Source of the DNA: Firmicutes bacterium UBA6806
GTDB lineage: Bacteria > Bacillota > Clostridia > Peptostreptococcales > Acidaminobacteraceae
Assembly: GCA_002452745.1 (NCBI GenBank)
Contig: DKFC01000031.1
Span: forward strand, 1 to 59,519
Direction: 5' to 3'
Length of the DNA: 59,519 nt
Position 1 is the first letter of the stretch, and the number at the start of each line of letters is the position of its first letter. Both the position numbers and the translations under genes were made by a program. Positions 42,000 through 51,512 of this stretch are shown piece after piece. A model generated the notes under the pieces. The model did not search any database. It was not told where the DNA came from and saw only the letters and a program-made list of their open reading frames with translations.

Positions 42000-42797
42000 T
42001 TACAAGCAGTGGCAAGATACATCGCTTTTGGAGAGAATCTCCATCCATCGTTCATCAAGTCGTTTGGTTGTGACAATCACATCAACTTCCTCCAAATCAA
42101 AAGCCTTATAATGTGCAATCAATCCCATCTTCGTCTGATCCACAAGTAAAATTTTGCTTCTTGCTCTAGCCTTAACAGCTTGAATAATCGAAAATGCCGT
42201 TTCATCTGTATTGGTGATTCCACCTTTTAAATCCACTGCATCACAGGAAAAAAACATCTTGTCAAAATGCAAACTACCAAGCATTGCACTAAAGACAGAC
42301 CCATGCGTGGTCATAAGCGAGGCATTTATCTGTCCTCCAAGGTAGAGAAACTGATTGCCTTTCTCCAAGAATCGCTTGTCATACCCTTCATAAGCATACA
42401 TCATAAGCAGGGGAATAGAAGGCGTCACAACTGTAATGCCAGTCATATCGGCAAGGAATCCCAGCAAGTGAGAACAAGTCGAACCACCGTCCACATAAAT
42501 CATATCTCCAGATTTTACAAGCAAAGCCGCCTTGGCACAGATTTTTTTCTTCTCATCAATCCTCAACTGTCGTTTGAACTTATACCGGTATTCCTCTTGA
42601 TAAGCTATTTCTTGCTCTTTTTTGATTCCACCATGAAATCGCATTAGATTGTACTGTTCACTTAAATAATCAAAATCTTGTCTAATGGTCTCCGTGGTCA
42701 GTCCAAATCGCTCAGCAATTTCTCCAATAAAAACTTCTTCTTCTGCCTCTAAAATCTTAAGGATTTCACGGCGTCTCTTTTCTACCTTGCCTGCCAT
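42000..42797 (-). CDS. DeoR/GlpR-family transcriptional regulator
   Basis: A 265-residue repressor-type protein with an N-terminal winged helix (about 5-58; RRREILKILEAEEEVFIGEIAERFGLTTETIRQDF) and a DeoR C-terminal sugar-phosphate-sensing domain (about 75-235; YVDGGSTC, AVDLKGGITNTDE). It likely controls the importer operon downstream on the same strand, sensing a phosphorylated catabolite. The start is ambiguous: ATG 42797 or GTG 42806, each with a poorly spaced SD. Confidence 0.92.
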   Translation of the reverse strand: MAGKVEKRRREILKILEAEEEVFIGEIAERFGLTTETIRQDFDYLSEQYNLMRFHGGIKKEQEIAYQEEYRYKFKRQLRIDEKKKICAKAALLVKSGDMIYVDGGSTCSHLLGFLADMTGITVVTPSIPLLMMYAYEGYDKRFLEKGNQFLYLGGQINASLMTTHGSVFSAMLGSLHFDKMFFSCDAVDLKGGITNTDETAFSIIQAVKARARSKILLVDQTKMGLIAHYKAFDLEEVDVIVTTKRLDERWMEILSKSDVSCHCL

Positions 42798-42895
42798 CTT
42801 CTCCACCAGCCTTTCTCTTTATGTAAAACGCCACCGAAAATCACAATAAACCTTTCACTTTGTGAATTCCGCTGGCGTCTATCCAGTCTTAACAT

Positions 42896-43639
42896 TTAAA
42901 ATTTTGGAGGTCCTGGTGGCATATTTCTCTTATGCTCAGAAATTCTATGAAGCCTTTCAATAATCTCACGATCCTTATCAGGAATTTTTTTGCCTTCCAA
43001 TAAATCGTCAATCATATCGTAGGTCGTTCCCATTTCACCCTCATCAGTCTGACCTTCCCATAGTCCGGCAGTTGGTGCACGATCCAATATTTGCTTAGGA
43101 ACGCCAAGAACTCTTGCCCACTGGTATACTTCTCTCTTTTGAAGGTTACAAATTGGAACAATATCTACTCCGCCATCTCCATATTTAGTAAAGTATCCCG
43201 TATAAATTTCGGCGGCGTTATCGGTTCCCGCAACGAGATAATTCAGTGAGTTTGCAATTCCATAAAGCGTTGTCATGCGAAGTCTCGCTCTAAGATTTGC
43301 GTCGGCAAGTCTGCCATTGACAACTCTATCTTGATCCAACTTGCCTTGTATGCTGTTGTGAAGTATATCATGTGGTTCAGTAAGTTCAACTGTAAAATGG
43401 TCAATTCCACATGCTATGGCAAGTGCTTTGCCATCTTCGGCATCTTTTGAATTGCTTTTACACGGCAAAATTACTCCCAGCGAATTTTCGGGAAACGCCT
43501 TTTTCAGCAGATAAGCCACCACTGATGAATCTATACCGCCAGAAAGTCCCACCAAAACACCATTCGTTCCAGATTCTTTGACTTTTCCTCTAATCCAATC
43601 CACTGTCAAATCTATTTTTTCTTCAATTGTACGATTCAT
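42896..43639 (-). CDS. nadE: NH3-dependent NAD+ synthetase
   Basis: A 247-residue enzyme that amidates nicotinic acid adenine dinucleotide with ammonia. The PP-loop SGGIDSS is at 33-39. Catalytic-site features VAGTDNAAEIYTGYFTKYGDGGVDI and the C-terminal HKRNMPP segment match the short NadE family without a glutaminase domain. GAAAGGATGAG precedes the ATG. It is an ordinary housekeeping gene, the last of a minus-strand group. Confidence 0.95.
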   Translation of the reverse strand: MNRTIEEKIDLTVDWIRGKVKESGTNGVLVGLSGGIDSSVVAYLLKKAFPENSLGVILPCKSNSKDAEDGKALAIACGIDHFTVELTEPHDILHNSIQGKLDQDRVVNGRLADANLRARLRMTTLYGIANSLNYLVAGTDNAAEIYTGYFTKYGDGGVDIVPICNLQKREVYQWARVLGVPKQILDRAPTAGLWEGQTDEGEMGTTYDMIDDLLEGKKIPDKDREIIERLHRISEHKRNMPPGPPKF

Positions 43640-43691
43640 TGCAACTTCTCATCCTTTCACTTTTCTTGTGACGCATTTACCGATTATACCG

Positions 43692-44087
43692 TTAGGCATT
43701 GCGTCTATCCAATTCAACGAGAACACAGTTTAAATAAACAGTTGTGAGCCCTGCCGATTCTGCTCTTTCTACCATTTCCACTGTAAACGTGTCCGGTTGA
43801 AACCATATGTTTTCAATGCCAAGTGCCATTACTTCCGTCAAAGCCGCATCTGCCAACTTAGGCGCTACCACCACATCAACACAGTCAACTTTCTTTGGAA
43901 GTGCAGCAAGCGTTGGATAGCAAGTATCTCCATCAACCTCAGCATAATTGGGATTGACTGCATAGACCTCATATCCAAATTTCTTGAGTTTTTTATAAAT
44001 TTTATTTCCATACTTAACAGGATTATCAGTGGCACCCACCACTGCCCATACTTTTTGGCTCAACATTTTATTGATTTGAGCATCCAT
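43692..44087 (-). CDS. CoA-binding domain protein (YccU-like)
   Basis: A 131-residue Rossmann-fold protein related to the CoA-binding domain of succinyl-CoA synthetase. The motifs WAVVGATDNPVKYGNKIYKKLKK at the N terminus and VNPNYAEVDG are typical. Function of the YccU group is not established. ATG at 44087 follows AGGAGGTGTTTTATC and ends the gene overlap with the upstream yigZ stop region. Confidence 0.9.
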   Translation of the reverse strand: MDAQINKMLSQKVWAVVGATDNPVKYGNKIYKKLKKFGYEVYAVNPNYAEVDGDTCYPTLAALPKKVDCVDVVVAPKLADAALTEVMALGIENIWFQPDTFTVEMVERAESAGLTTVYLNCVLVELDRRNA

Positions 44088-44110
44088 GATAAAACACCTC
44101 CTATTGGGGT

Positions 44111-44761
44111 TCAAATTTCCAGTAGTTTTCCATCCGCTTCAGTGAGGTATTCCATTTCATCGACTTGACATAAGGCTTGATTCGACGTCAAGTCCACAAG
44201 CAACTCCACAACTGCCTCCTGAAGGCCTTCAAGTACATACATTTCTATTTTCACATAATCACTATAATCTGTATTACAGATGTACACATCCTCTCTTCCC
44301 AAGATGGCATTTTGTACTTTGCCATGAAGGTGATAGGGAATGGTCACACCTAGTTTTCTGAAAACCGCTTTTCTGACAACCTGTGCCGATTCTAGCACGG
44401 CTTTAGCTGAGTCAGTATAAGCTCTGACAAGCCCTCCAGTTCCCAGCTTAATCCCTCCAAAATACCGCGTCACCACGATACATATGTTGGTAATTCCCTC
44501 TTTTTTGAGCATCTCCAATATGGGGATTCCCGCAGTTCCAGAGGGTTCTCCGTCATCAGAATAGCGCTGTACCATCATGTCCTCTCCAATTAAATAGACA
44601 GGAACATTATGCGTGGCATTATAGTGCTTTTTCTTGATTTTTTCAATAAATTGAACCGCTTCCTGCTCATTTTCAACAGGCAGCGCATAACCTATAAATC
44701 TAGATTTTTGTATGCTCAGTTCCGCTTCGGATTCATTCAAAATCGTCTTATACGGTTTCAT
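44111..44761 (-). CDS. YigZ/IMPACT family protein
   Basis: A 216-residue protein with the UPF0029 (IMPACT) domain at about 10-125, seen as ESEAELSIQKSRFIGYALPV and DDGEPSGTAGIPIL plus VTRYFGGIKLGTGGL. A C-terminal DUF1949-type domain follows. IMPACT relatives in eukaryotes regulate translation; the bacterial role is unproven. GAAAGGTAGGCT precedes the ATG. It lies between hflX and the CoA-binding gene. Confidence 0.92.
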   Translation of the reverse strand: MKPYKTILNESEAELSIQKSRFIGYALPVENEQEAVQFIEKIKKKHYNATHNVPVYLIGEDMMVQRYSDDGEPSGTAGIPILEMLKKEGITNICIVVTRYFGGIKLGTGGLVRAYTDSAKAVLESAQVVRKAVFRKLGVTIPYHLHGKVQNAILGREDVYICNTDYSDYVKIEMYVLEGLQEAVVELLVDLTSNQALCQVDEMEYLTEADGKLLEI

Positions 44762-44846
44762 AGCCTACCTTTCTTGTACCAAGTATCGCTCTTAAATAAA
44801 TTGCAGTTCTTGATTTAAATACCGCTTTTTTAATCAAATGAGGTTC

Positions 44847-46118
44847 TCAAATTAAATATTGTTTGTATTTACCATAATCCGCCTCGGATACTTCAGTCTC
44901 TATTTGCGTTCCCTGCTCCAAATGTTCAAGTTTGGTTACATGGTACTTCTGACATAAATATGAAGTCGCTTTTCCATCTGTATACGGCACTAAAAACGTC
45001 GCTTTAATCATATTGCTAAAGAGCTGTTTCTTAATCTTTTCGATTAGCAAATCTATATTTTCGCCTGTTTTGGCAGATACATAAACCGCTTCTTCTCTTG
45101 ACCCTATAATCGTCCCAGGTGCAAGATCCATCTTATTAAAGACATTGATAATTTCCTTCTTCCCAGCTTTTAAGTCGTTTAAAACCTGCTTGGTAACTTC
45201 CATCTGCATGATATTTGAGTCATTTGACGCATCTATGACGTGAAGAAGTAAATCAGCCCCTAGTGCTTCTTCAAGGGTGGCTTTAAACGCATCAATCAGG
45301 CTGTGCGGTAGTTTTGAGACAAACCCCACTGTATCCGTCAAGATGAACTCTTTTTTATCCTCAAGTACAATTCTTCTTGAAAATGTGTCCAAAGTGGCAA
45401 AGAGCATGTCTTTTTCAAAAACTTGTCGCCCATCTTCTCCTTCCAGAGAGTGGTCAATAAAATAATTCATAATTGAAGATTTTCCCGCATTGGTATAGCC
45501 CACCAAAGCGACAATTGGCACTTCATTTTTTTCCCTAAGCTGTCTTTGAACAATTCGATTTTTTTCAGCATCTCTAATCTGCCTTCTGATTTCATCTATG
45601 CGTTCATTAATGTGACGTTTGTCGATTTCCAGCTTCTGCTCGCCAGGCCCTCTCGTTCCAATTCCGCCTCCTGTCCTAGACAGAGAGACACCGAATCCCG
45701 TCAAACGAGGCAATCTGTATTTCAGCTGTGCAAGCTCAACTTGCAGTTTTGCAATTTTAGTCTGTGCTCTTGAGGCAAATATATCCAAAATCAAGGCGGT
45801 TCTATCAACAACGGTCGTCTCTAACTGCGCTTCTAAATTACGCATCTGAGCCCCTGACAGCTCATCATTAAAAATCACTAAATTAGACTCCGTGTCCTGT
45901 ATGGCAATTTTGACTTCCTCAACCTTGCCTGAGCCAATAAATGTGGCAGCCTCAATCGTAGCCTTGTTCTGAATGATGATATCCGCAACTTCAGCACCGG
46001 CGGCCAGCGTCAATTCTGCCAATTCATTCATGGATTCGTTGATATCAAACTCTGTTTTGAGTCCTTGACTAAGACCAACCAATACAGCTCGTTGCTCTAC
46101 TTTCTTTATTTCTTCCAT
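44847..46118 (-). CDS. hflX: Ribosome-associated GTPase HflX
   Basis: A 423-residue GTPase. The N-terminal HflX domain (about 1-190; the GPGEQKLEIDKR motif) precedes a G domain with G1 GYTNAGKSS near residue 210, G3 DTVGF and G4 NKMD. HflX binds 50S/70S ribosomes and rescues stalled or heat-damaged ones. The SD (TAGGTGATAATGAT) is weak. Nothing in its context points to a special role. Confidence 0.95.
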   Translation of the reverse strand: MEEIKKVEQRAVLVGLSQGLKTEFDINESMNELAELTLAAGAEVADIIIQNKATIEAATFIGSGKVEEVKIAIQDTESNLVIFNDELSGAQMRNLEAQLETTVVDRTALILDIFASRAQTKIAKLQVELAQLKYRLPRLTGFGVSLSRTGGGIGTRGPGEQKLEIDKRHINERIDEIRRQIRDAEKNRIVQRQLREKNEVPIVALVGYTNAGKSSIMNYFIDHSLEGEDGRQVFEKDMLFATLDTFSRRIVLEDKKEFILTDTVGFVSKLPHSLIDAFKATLEEALGADLLLHVIDASNDSNIMQMEVTKQVLNDLKAGKKEIINVFNKMDLAPGTIIGSREEAVYVSAKTGENIDLLIEKIKKQLFSNMIKATFLVPYTDGKATSYLCQKYHVTKLEHLEQGTQIETEVSEADYGKYKQYLI

Positions 46119-46198
46119 ATCATTATCACCTACTTTTCATAAGGTAATTATACTATAAATCCTTAATATTACAAAAAGATTATTTAACCGTAAAAAAT

Positions 46199-46227
46199 TT
46201 AACACCCCATTCTAAATATGTTATAAT
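46199..46227 (+). promoter_or_regulatory. Sigma-A promoter of the PBP1A gene
   Basis: TTAACA (46199-46204), a 17-nt spacer and TATAAT (46222-46227), upstream of the plus-strand PBP gene. Confidence 0.75.
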
Positions 46228-46282
46228 ACAGTGTGAAATTCTAGATAGAATTGTGTCATTTTAAAGCATTGGAGGTCTTTAA

Positions 46283-49200
46283 ATGGAAAGTAACAAGTCG
46301 TCTGCTTCTCCTAAAAAGAAGGCAAGTCAGAAGAAGAAAAAAAGAAAGAAATCAAATGGTACGTTTTTTAATATACTGAAGGTTTTTCTGATATTGATGA
46401 TTGTCGGAGGTTTGGCAGGTTCAGGCATCGCCTATTTTTATACGATGAATGTCCTCAAAAACATCGACCCTATTGATCCAACACTCATTGAGAAGTCACT
46501 CACTGAAAACTCTGTTATTGTGGATGGCGAAGGACGCGTCCTTGAACAAATCCAAAATGATGGTCTCAGAACAGTTGTCAAGTACAACGATATGAGCAAA
46601 AACCTCATAAACGCCTTTGTCACCGTGGAAGATAAGACCTTCTGGGATCATAACGGATTTAACTTTGTCCGTCTATTCGGTGCAATTAAGGATACGCTCA
46701 CCTCTGGAAAGAGACTGGGCGGAACTAGTACCATAACACAACAGCTCGCAAGAAATATCTATCTGACAGAAGTACGTTCCGAACGGTCGATAGATAGAAA
46801 AATCAAAGAAGCCTATTATGCAATTGAGCTGGAAAAATACCTTAAGAAAGAACAAATAATTGAAGCCTACCTAAATCAAATTTATCTTGGTTCTGGTGCT
46901 AATGGTGTTGAAGCAGCTGCTCAAACTTACTTTTCAAAAAGCGCCATTGATCTTGATTTAGTAGAAGCTGCCATGTTGGCAGGCGTTCCAAAATCACCAA
47001 CGGCGTATGCTCCAATGATTACGAAGAAAAAAATCGACGTCACCCCCGAAGACTATGTTCTAGATGATAGCGATCCACTTTACACAGTGGTCTTTAATAC
47101 AAAGTGTGAAGCCCGCTATAAAACGGTTATTAGCCTAATGAAAACCAATGGCTATTTGACCAATGACGAATATGAAGCTGCAAAATCTGTTGATTTGAAG
47201 ACAAAACTCAATCCTAGCAAATCCACTCAAGCCGAGATTTCTTCTTATTTTGCCGACATGGTAAAAGATGATGTCATTGACGATCTTATGGAGAAATATG
47301 GGTATGATTACAATGAAGCGGCTAACATGCTCTATACTAAGGGATTGGTCATTCACTCCACAATTGACTTTGACATGCAAAAAATACTTGAGAGCAATTA
47401 TGCAGCCGATAATTTTACAACTTACTTCGGTGAATCCACTTACTCTGCTGTAAAGGCATTTCAATCTAAATACGGTCTGTCTGCCGATGGTATCGCTGGA
47501 CAGGGAACTATTGCAAAAATTGGCGAAGTCACAGGGATGGATACCTCTATCTTTACACAAAATCTCTACAAAAAAGGTTCTGATGGTGAAGAAGTCATCC
47601 TTCTCAAAAAAACGCTCTATGACCTTGGGTATTTGAGAAACAATGAAAACTTCCCTCGTGTTACAGTTACATTTGATGGAAATGGCAATATCATTTCTGA
47701 TGAATCCAAAAAAGTGCTCCTCTACAAACAGAGCAACTTCGTAAACGACAATCATCAGTTGATGCTCCCAGCAAGTGACTATAAATTTGATGCAAACGGT
47801 AACTTAGTGCTCCTTAAAAATAAGCGCCTTAATTTTTACCCGCATTATCAAGATGATCAGCTTGTGAGTATTCAAGTGGTTGTCAAAGAGACCTTCAGCT
47901 ATAATGAAGAGACAAATGGGGCAAGCAAAGGCCGAAAGAACATCGAGGGACTCTACACATACGAAGGCCGTGATGTCTTTATTCCAAATGAATACAAGAG
48001 TTATGATGAAGACAAAAACGTCGTTGTCTCAAAAGAATTTTTAGCTAAAAATCCTGAATTCTTCAAGTCAGATAGCAATCAAACACTGCTTGTAGATCAA
48101 GACAATTACTATATTAGCACCACAGGGATTATTCAACCTCAATCAGCTATGGTAATCATTGATTATCACACAGGTCAATTAAAGGCCATCGTCGGAGGGC
48201 GAAATATAACGGGTCAAAAAATATACAATAGAGCGATCAATCCAAGACAACCGGGTTCTTCCATTAAGCCGTTGTCCATCTACACGCCGGCAATTGATTC
48301 ACTCAGGTATACCGTTGCCACTCCAATTGACGATAGACCGCTCTACTTAAGTGGGAATCCAACACTCAGATGGCCTGTAAACTGGTATGAACACTCTAGT
48401 TCTTATTCTAAGTACTGGGGACTTGTCACTCTTAGAAAGAGTATGCAATACTCCATTAATACGGTGGCAACGTCTATTGCAAATGATTTGGGCATTGAAA
48501 CTTGTATCTCCTACCTTCAAAAATTTGGGATTACTTCACTTGTCACAGAAGGTGGCACAAGTGATATGAACTTATCCGCAGTTTCAATGGGTGGGATGAC
48601 GAAAGGCGTTTCACCAGTTGAAATGACAAATGCTTATGGGGCAATTGCCAACAAAGGGGTATTGACAGAACTGTTAACTTATACAAGTGTTGAGAACAAC
48701 AAAGGCGAGATTATCCTTGAAAACGATCAAGACAAAGAGATGGTTGTTGATGAAAAAGTTGCATATCTCGTTCAAGATATGATGGAATCCACTGTAACTT
48801 CCGGGATTGCCTCATCAGCTAAACTCTCAGCAAATAATGATGTCATTCCTGTTGCCGGTAAAACGGGAACAACTTCAAATAAAATGGATGCTTGGTTTAT
48901 CGGCTATACACCTTATTACGTAGGTGGCGTCTGGTTTGGAAACGACGTCAACATGCCTCTAGATCAAGGTTCAAAAGTTTCAGCACAGTTTTGGCAAACA
49001 GTTATGTCCGAAATTCATGCCGATCTGGAACCAAAGAAATTTGAACGACCTGAGGGATTAGTTACCAGCAAAGTAGATACGATGTCTGGTAAATTACCAA
49101 CTGACTTATCCTACATGGATCCTAGAAATACAGTTATATCAGAACTCTTTATTAATGGTACACAACCTACAGAAGAAGATGACGTCCACGTTGCCGCTTC

Positions 49201-49711
49201 CATCTGTTTAGAAAGTGGAAAATTGGCCACACCTAATTGTCCAACGACACTTGTGGAGAACAGGGTATTTGTTAAACGTCCAATCCCTTACGTTCCAGAA
49301 GAAAACAACAATATTATTCTTGGCGACTGGATTTATGAACTTCCAACAGAAGAATGCGATATCCACAATAGCACGATTATTGATACCTTTGATTACAGTG
49401 ATTATGAAGGTGTCACACCGACAATCAAGTTTGCTGATGGTAGTGTTGTCGTTCAAAGGCCTTTCTTCATTGAATTGAACGATGGACAAAAAGTGCTTTT
49501 ACCTGTAGGTGCGAAAATCTTAACTGATAACTCCATTATCTTCCCAGATGCATCGACAATACCAGCATATATGATTAAATTTATTCCTTCATTTACAGCA
49601 GATGACTTAGACCAACTTAACTCTACACCAAATGTCAATGATGCTATCAATGAAATTGATGATAACAGCAACGTCACAGAAGAAGACTTAAATTCCAACA
49701 GTGGAAACTGA
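46283..49711 (+). CDS. Class A penicillin-binding protein with PG-binding insertion
   Basis: A 1142-residue bifunctional peptidoglycan synthase. A lysine-rich cytoplasmic tail (about 1-27) precedes a membrane anchor (29-53). The glycosyltransferase domain (about 75-260) has VEDKTFWDHNG and GGTSTITQQLARNIYLT. The transpeptidase has nucleophile Ser659 with Lys662 (GSSIK), Ser724-Ile-Asn726 and Lys860-Thr-Gly. Between the two domains (about 375-450) lies a segment like PG_binding_1: FGESTYSAVKAFQSKYGLS then GTIAKIG, and KKGSDGEEVILLKKTLYDLG after it. The C terminus is asparagine/aspartate-rich. It is a single plus-strand unit with a bidirectional terminator. Confidence 0.95.
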   Translation: MESNKSSASPKKKASQKKKKRKKSNGTFFNILKVFLILMIVGGLAGSGIAYFYTMNVLKNIDPIDPTLIEKSLTENSVIVDGEGRVLEQIQNDGLRTVVKYNDMSKNLINAFVTVEDKTFWDHNGFNFVRLFGAIKDTLTSGKRLGGTSTITQQLARNIYLTEVRSERSIDRKIKEAYYAIELEKYLKKEQIIEAYLNQIYLGSGANGVEAAAQTYFSKSAIDLDLVEAAMLAGVPKSPTAYAPMITKKKIDVTPEDYVLDDSDPLYTVVFNTKCEARYKTVISLMKTNGYLTNDEYEAAKSVDLKTKLNPSKSTQAEISSYFADMVKDDVIDDLMEKYGYDYNEAANMLYTKGLVIHSTIDFDMQKILESNYAADNFTTYFGESTYSAVKAFQSKYGLSADGIAGQGTIAKIGEVTGMDTSIFTQNLYKKGSDGEEVILLKKTLYDLGYLRNNENFPRVTVTFDGNGNIISDESKKVLLYKQSNFVNDNHQLMLPASDYKFDANGNLVLLKNKRLNFYPHYQDDQLVSIQVVVKETFSYNEETNGASKGRKNIEGLYTYEGRDVFIPNEYKSYDEDKNVVVSKEFLAKNPEFFKSDSNQTLLVDQDNYYISTTGIIQPQSAMVIIDYHTGQLKAIVGGRNITGQKIYNRAINPRQPGSSIKPLSIYTPAIDSLRYTVATPIDDRPLYLSGNPTLRWPVNWYEHSSSYSKYWGLVTLRKSMQYSINTVATSIANDLGIETCISYLQKFGITSLVTEGGTSDMNLSAVSMGGMTKGVSPVEMTNAYGAIANKGVLTELLTYTSVENNKGEIILENDQDKEMVVDEKVAYLVQDMMESTVTSGIASSAKLSANNDVIPVAGKTGTTSNKMDAWFIGYTPYYVGGVWFGNDVNMPLDQGSKVSAQFWQTVMSEIHADLEPKKFERPEGLVTSKVDTMSGKLPTDLSYMDPRNTVISELFINGTQPTEEDDVHVAASICLESGKLATPNCPTTLVENRVFVKRPIPYVPEENNNIILGDWIYELPTEECDIHNSTIIDTFDYSDYEGVTPTIKFADGSVVVQRPFFIELNDGQKVLLPVGAKILTDNSIIFPDASTIPAYMIKFIPSFTADDLDQLNSTPNVNDAINEIDDNSNVTEEDLNSNSGN

Positions 49712-49950
49712 AACTCTTCTAAAATTAAAGAACAGCCATTGATTGCATTATAAAAAGTTTTGCAATCATGCTCTAAAAAAAAGTCGAGAAATCTATCTCG
49801 ACTTTTTTTTAGAGCTATGTAGTTAATCAACATTGAGGTAGCAATTATAACCACTAAACTGCGTCTCTCAATGAATTCGAATTTAAAACAAAATGCGAAT
49901 ATTCCCATTGAAAATATAATGAAGACCAGATTTACGGCTTTTTTCACCAT
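49453..49950 (-). CDS. Possible small membrane protein, convergent with PBP gene
   Basis: A 165-codon frame starting 7 bp after the symporter stop, with GGAGGTTAAAATAGAA before its ATG. The first ~50 residues (MVKKAVNLVFIIFSMGIFAF...) hold two likely membrane helices, as in small accessory subunits of symporters. From about residue 50 the frame reads through the PBP terminator hairpin and then antisense to the PBP 3' end, so the tail may not be a real protein. A truncated or degraded small subunit gene is an alternative. Confidence 0.4.
   Translation of the reverse strand: MVKKAVNLVFIIFSMGIFAFCFKFEFIERRSLVVIIATSMLINYIALKKSRDRFLDFFLEHDCKTFYNAINGCSLILEEFQFPLLEFKSSSVTLLLSSISLIASLTFGVELSWSKSSAVNEGINLIIYAGIVDASGKIMELSVKIFAPTGKSTFCPSFNSMKKGL
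49778..49812. terminator. Bidirectional terminator of the PBP gene and symporter operon
   Basis: AAAAAAAAGTCGAGA-loop-TCTCGACTTTTTTTT, a strong hairpin with A/T flanks on both strands, between the PBP stop (49711) and the symporter region. Confidence 0.85.
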
Positions 49951-49957
49951 TTCTATT

Positions 49958-51346
49958 TTAACCTCCGTATCTTCTTTTTTTTAGTTCTCGCTTTAGGCTG
50001 TCACCACCAATAATCATAATCAGTATAGAAACACTCAGTCCAATATAGATGGCGCTTTCCATTGGCATCCCCATGAGAATCCAAATCAAACTCGATATAG
50101 GCCCACCAATAACAGCATAAATACCAAATTCGCTTCTGACCTTATCGGTAAAATAAAGCGCTGCCATCACAGGAACAAATATCGGAACAGCCCTAAATAG
50201 CATGGACATAAAACCAAAGTTCAAAATCATTGTATCCGTGCTCAGTGTTGTTACACTCACTGTTAAAGCCCCAATACAAAGAATTACAAGTCTCATAAAC
50301 CGCATCATTTGTTCATCTGTTGCATCTCTTTTTATCAGGGATTTGTACAAATCTCTAGCAAAAATAGTACTGACGCCAAGTGTTAACCCCGCACCAGTTG
50401 CCAGAGATGAAATAAGGATTGTTGCCAGTGTTATCCCTGCAATTGCCTTTGGCAGATATGTCACAGCAAATAATGGAAATGCTGTGGATGGAACAATCCC
50501 TGGGTGTTGTACTCGCATGAACATGCCAACCAATGTACATACCAGCCCAATAGGCAAGACTAGAAAAGCTGTTATAAGACCAGTTGCCCTAGCCGTTTTC
50601 ACCGTCTTTGTTGCCATAATGGTCTGGAAATAATTTTGCGTAGCCAGTACCCCCACCACAGTAGAGAGATAGGCTCCAAGATCTGATATGTAACCACCGT
50701 TGAATGGATTATACCAAAATGAGTCTGTCAGCGTATTGTGAATCGCTTCGTGACCATTGAGATTAAACAGAATATAGCCACCTGCAATTAAACTCGTTCC
50801 ATATAAGAGTGTCATTTTCAAAATGCCAATAATCGTACCACCCCAAAACCCGCCAAAAATTACATACGCCATGAGAAGTGCAACAACGAGCAAAGTCACT
50901 GCGATTCCCCTCCAATTAAAAATAGTATCAAAAAGAGAGTTGCAAGCAATTACTTGTCCATTTATATGAATCAACATCCCAAATGAAAGCATCAAACTCG
51001 CATAAACGCTGGTTTTCTTTCCAAATTTCCGTTCAATAATTTGCGGAAGCGTCACCACGCTCTTGTCTTTTATGACCTTCCCATATACAAATCCCAAAAG
51101 AATACTTGCCGTACAAAGTCCTAGTATAAACCATATGGCGGCAAGTCCTCTTGTATATGCCAATTGAGCAGTCCCAACCGTTGATGCACCTCCTATAATA
51201 GCCCCCATCAATGCACCCGTTCCGCCAAACACGCCAATTCCATTTCCAGCAGAGACAAAATCTTTGCTATTTTTCACTTTATATTTAGAGAGATATCCAA
51301 GTACTGCTGTTAACAGCAATGTCAAACCTGCACTTATGACCACCAT
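49958..51346 (-). CDS. Sodium:solute symporter family protein
   Basis: A 462-residue membrane protein with about 12-13 helices of the SSS family, seen in SAGNGIGVFGGTGALMGAIIGGASTVGTAQLAYTRGLAA near residue 32 and VLATQNYFQTIMATKTVKTARATG. Substrate cannot be told; the pattern fits organic acids, pantothenate or amino-acid-like solutes. GAGGTAGAACT precedes the ATG. It is followed by a possible small membrane protein gene. Confidence 0.9.
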   Translation of the reverse strand: MVVISAGLTLLLTAVLGYLSKYKVKNSKDFVSAGNGIGVFGGTGALMGAIIGGASTVGTAQLAYTRGLAAIWFILGLCTASILLGFVYGKVIKDKSVVTLPQIIERKFGKKTSVYASLMLSFGMLIHINGQVIACNSLFDTIFNWRGIAVTLLVVALLMAYVIFGGFWGGTIIGILKMTLLYGTSLIAGGYILFNLNGHEAIHNTLTDSFWYNPFNGGYISDLGAYLSTVVGVLATQNYFQTIMATKTVKTARATGLITAFLVLPIGLVCTLVGMFMRVQHPGIVPSTAFPLFAVTYLPKAIAGITLATILISSLATGAGLTLGVSTIFARDLYKSLIKRDATDEQMMRFMRLVILCIGALTVSVTTLSTDTMILNFGFMSMLFRAVPIFVPVMAALYFTDKVRSEFGIYAVIGGPISSLIWILMGMPMESAIYIGLSVSILIMIIGGDSLKRELKKRRYGG

Positions 51347-51437
51347 AGTTCTACCTCACATATTATATTCTAGCTTCACTTAATCTTATCACTCTACAGC
51401 GAAAGTTTCATGCTTTTTTGAATATTTATGAGCATAA

Positions 51438-51492
51438 AAAAACATCTGTTATCCTACTGCAATCCCAATCGGTTTGCCAAAATAACAGATGC
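51438..51492 (-). terminator. Terminator downstream of thiI
   Basis: AGCATCTGTTAT / ATAACAGATGTTTTTTT on the minus strand, long loop, with a T-run at 51430-51440. Confidence 0.75.
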
Positions 51493-51512
51493 TGTCTATA
51501 GACTTTTTTCCA

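Noticed and set aside
47135..47755. 206-codon minus-strand frame within the PBP gene
   Set aside because: Antisense shadow of a clear PBP coding sequence; no promoter or SD.
51430..51500. Possible riboswitch near thiI
   Set aside because: The structure is a plain terminator hairpin with T-run downstream of thiI, with no riboswitch core motif.
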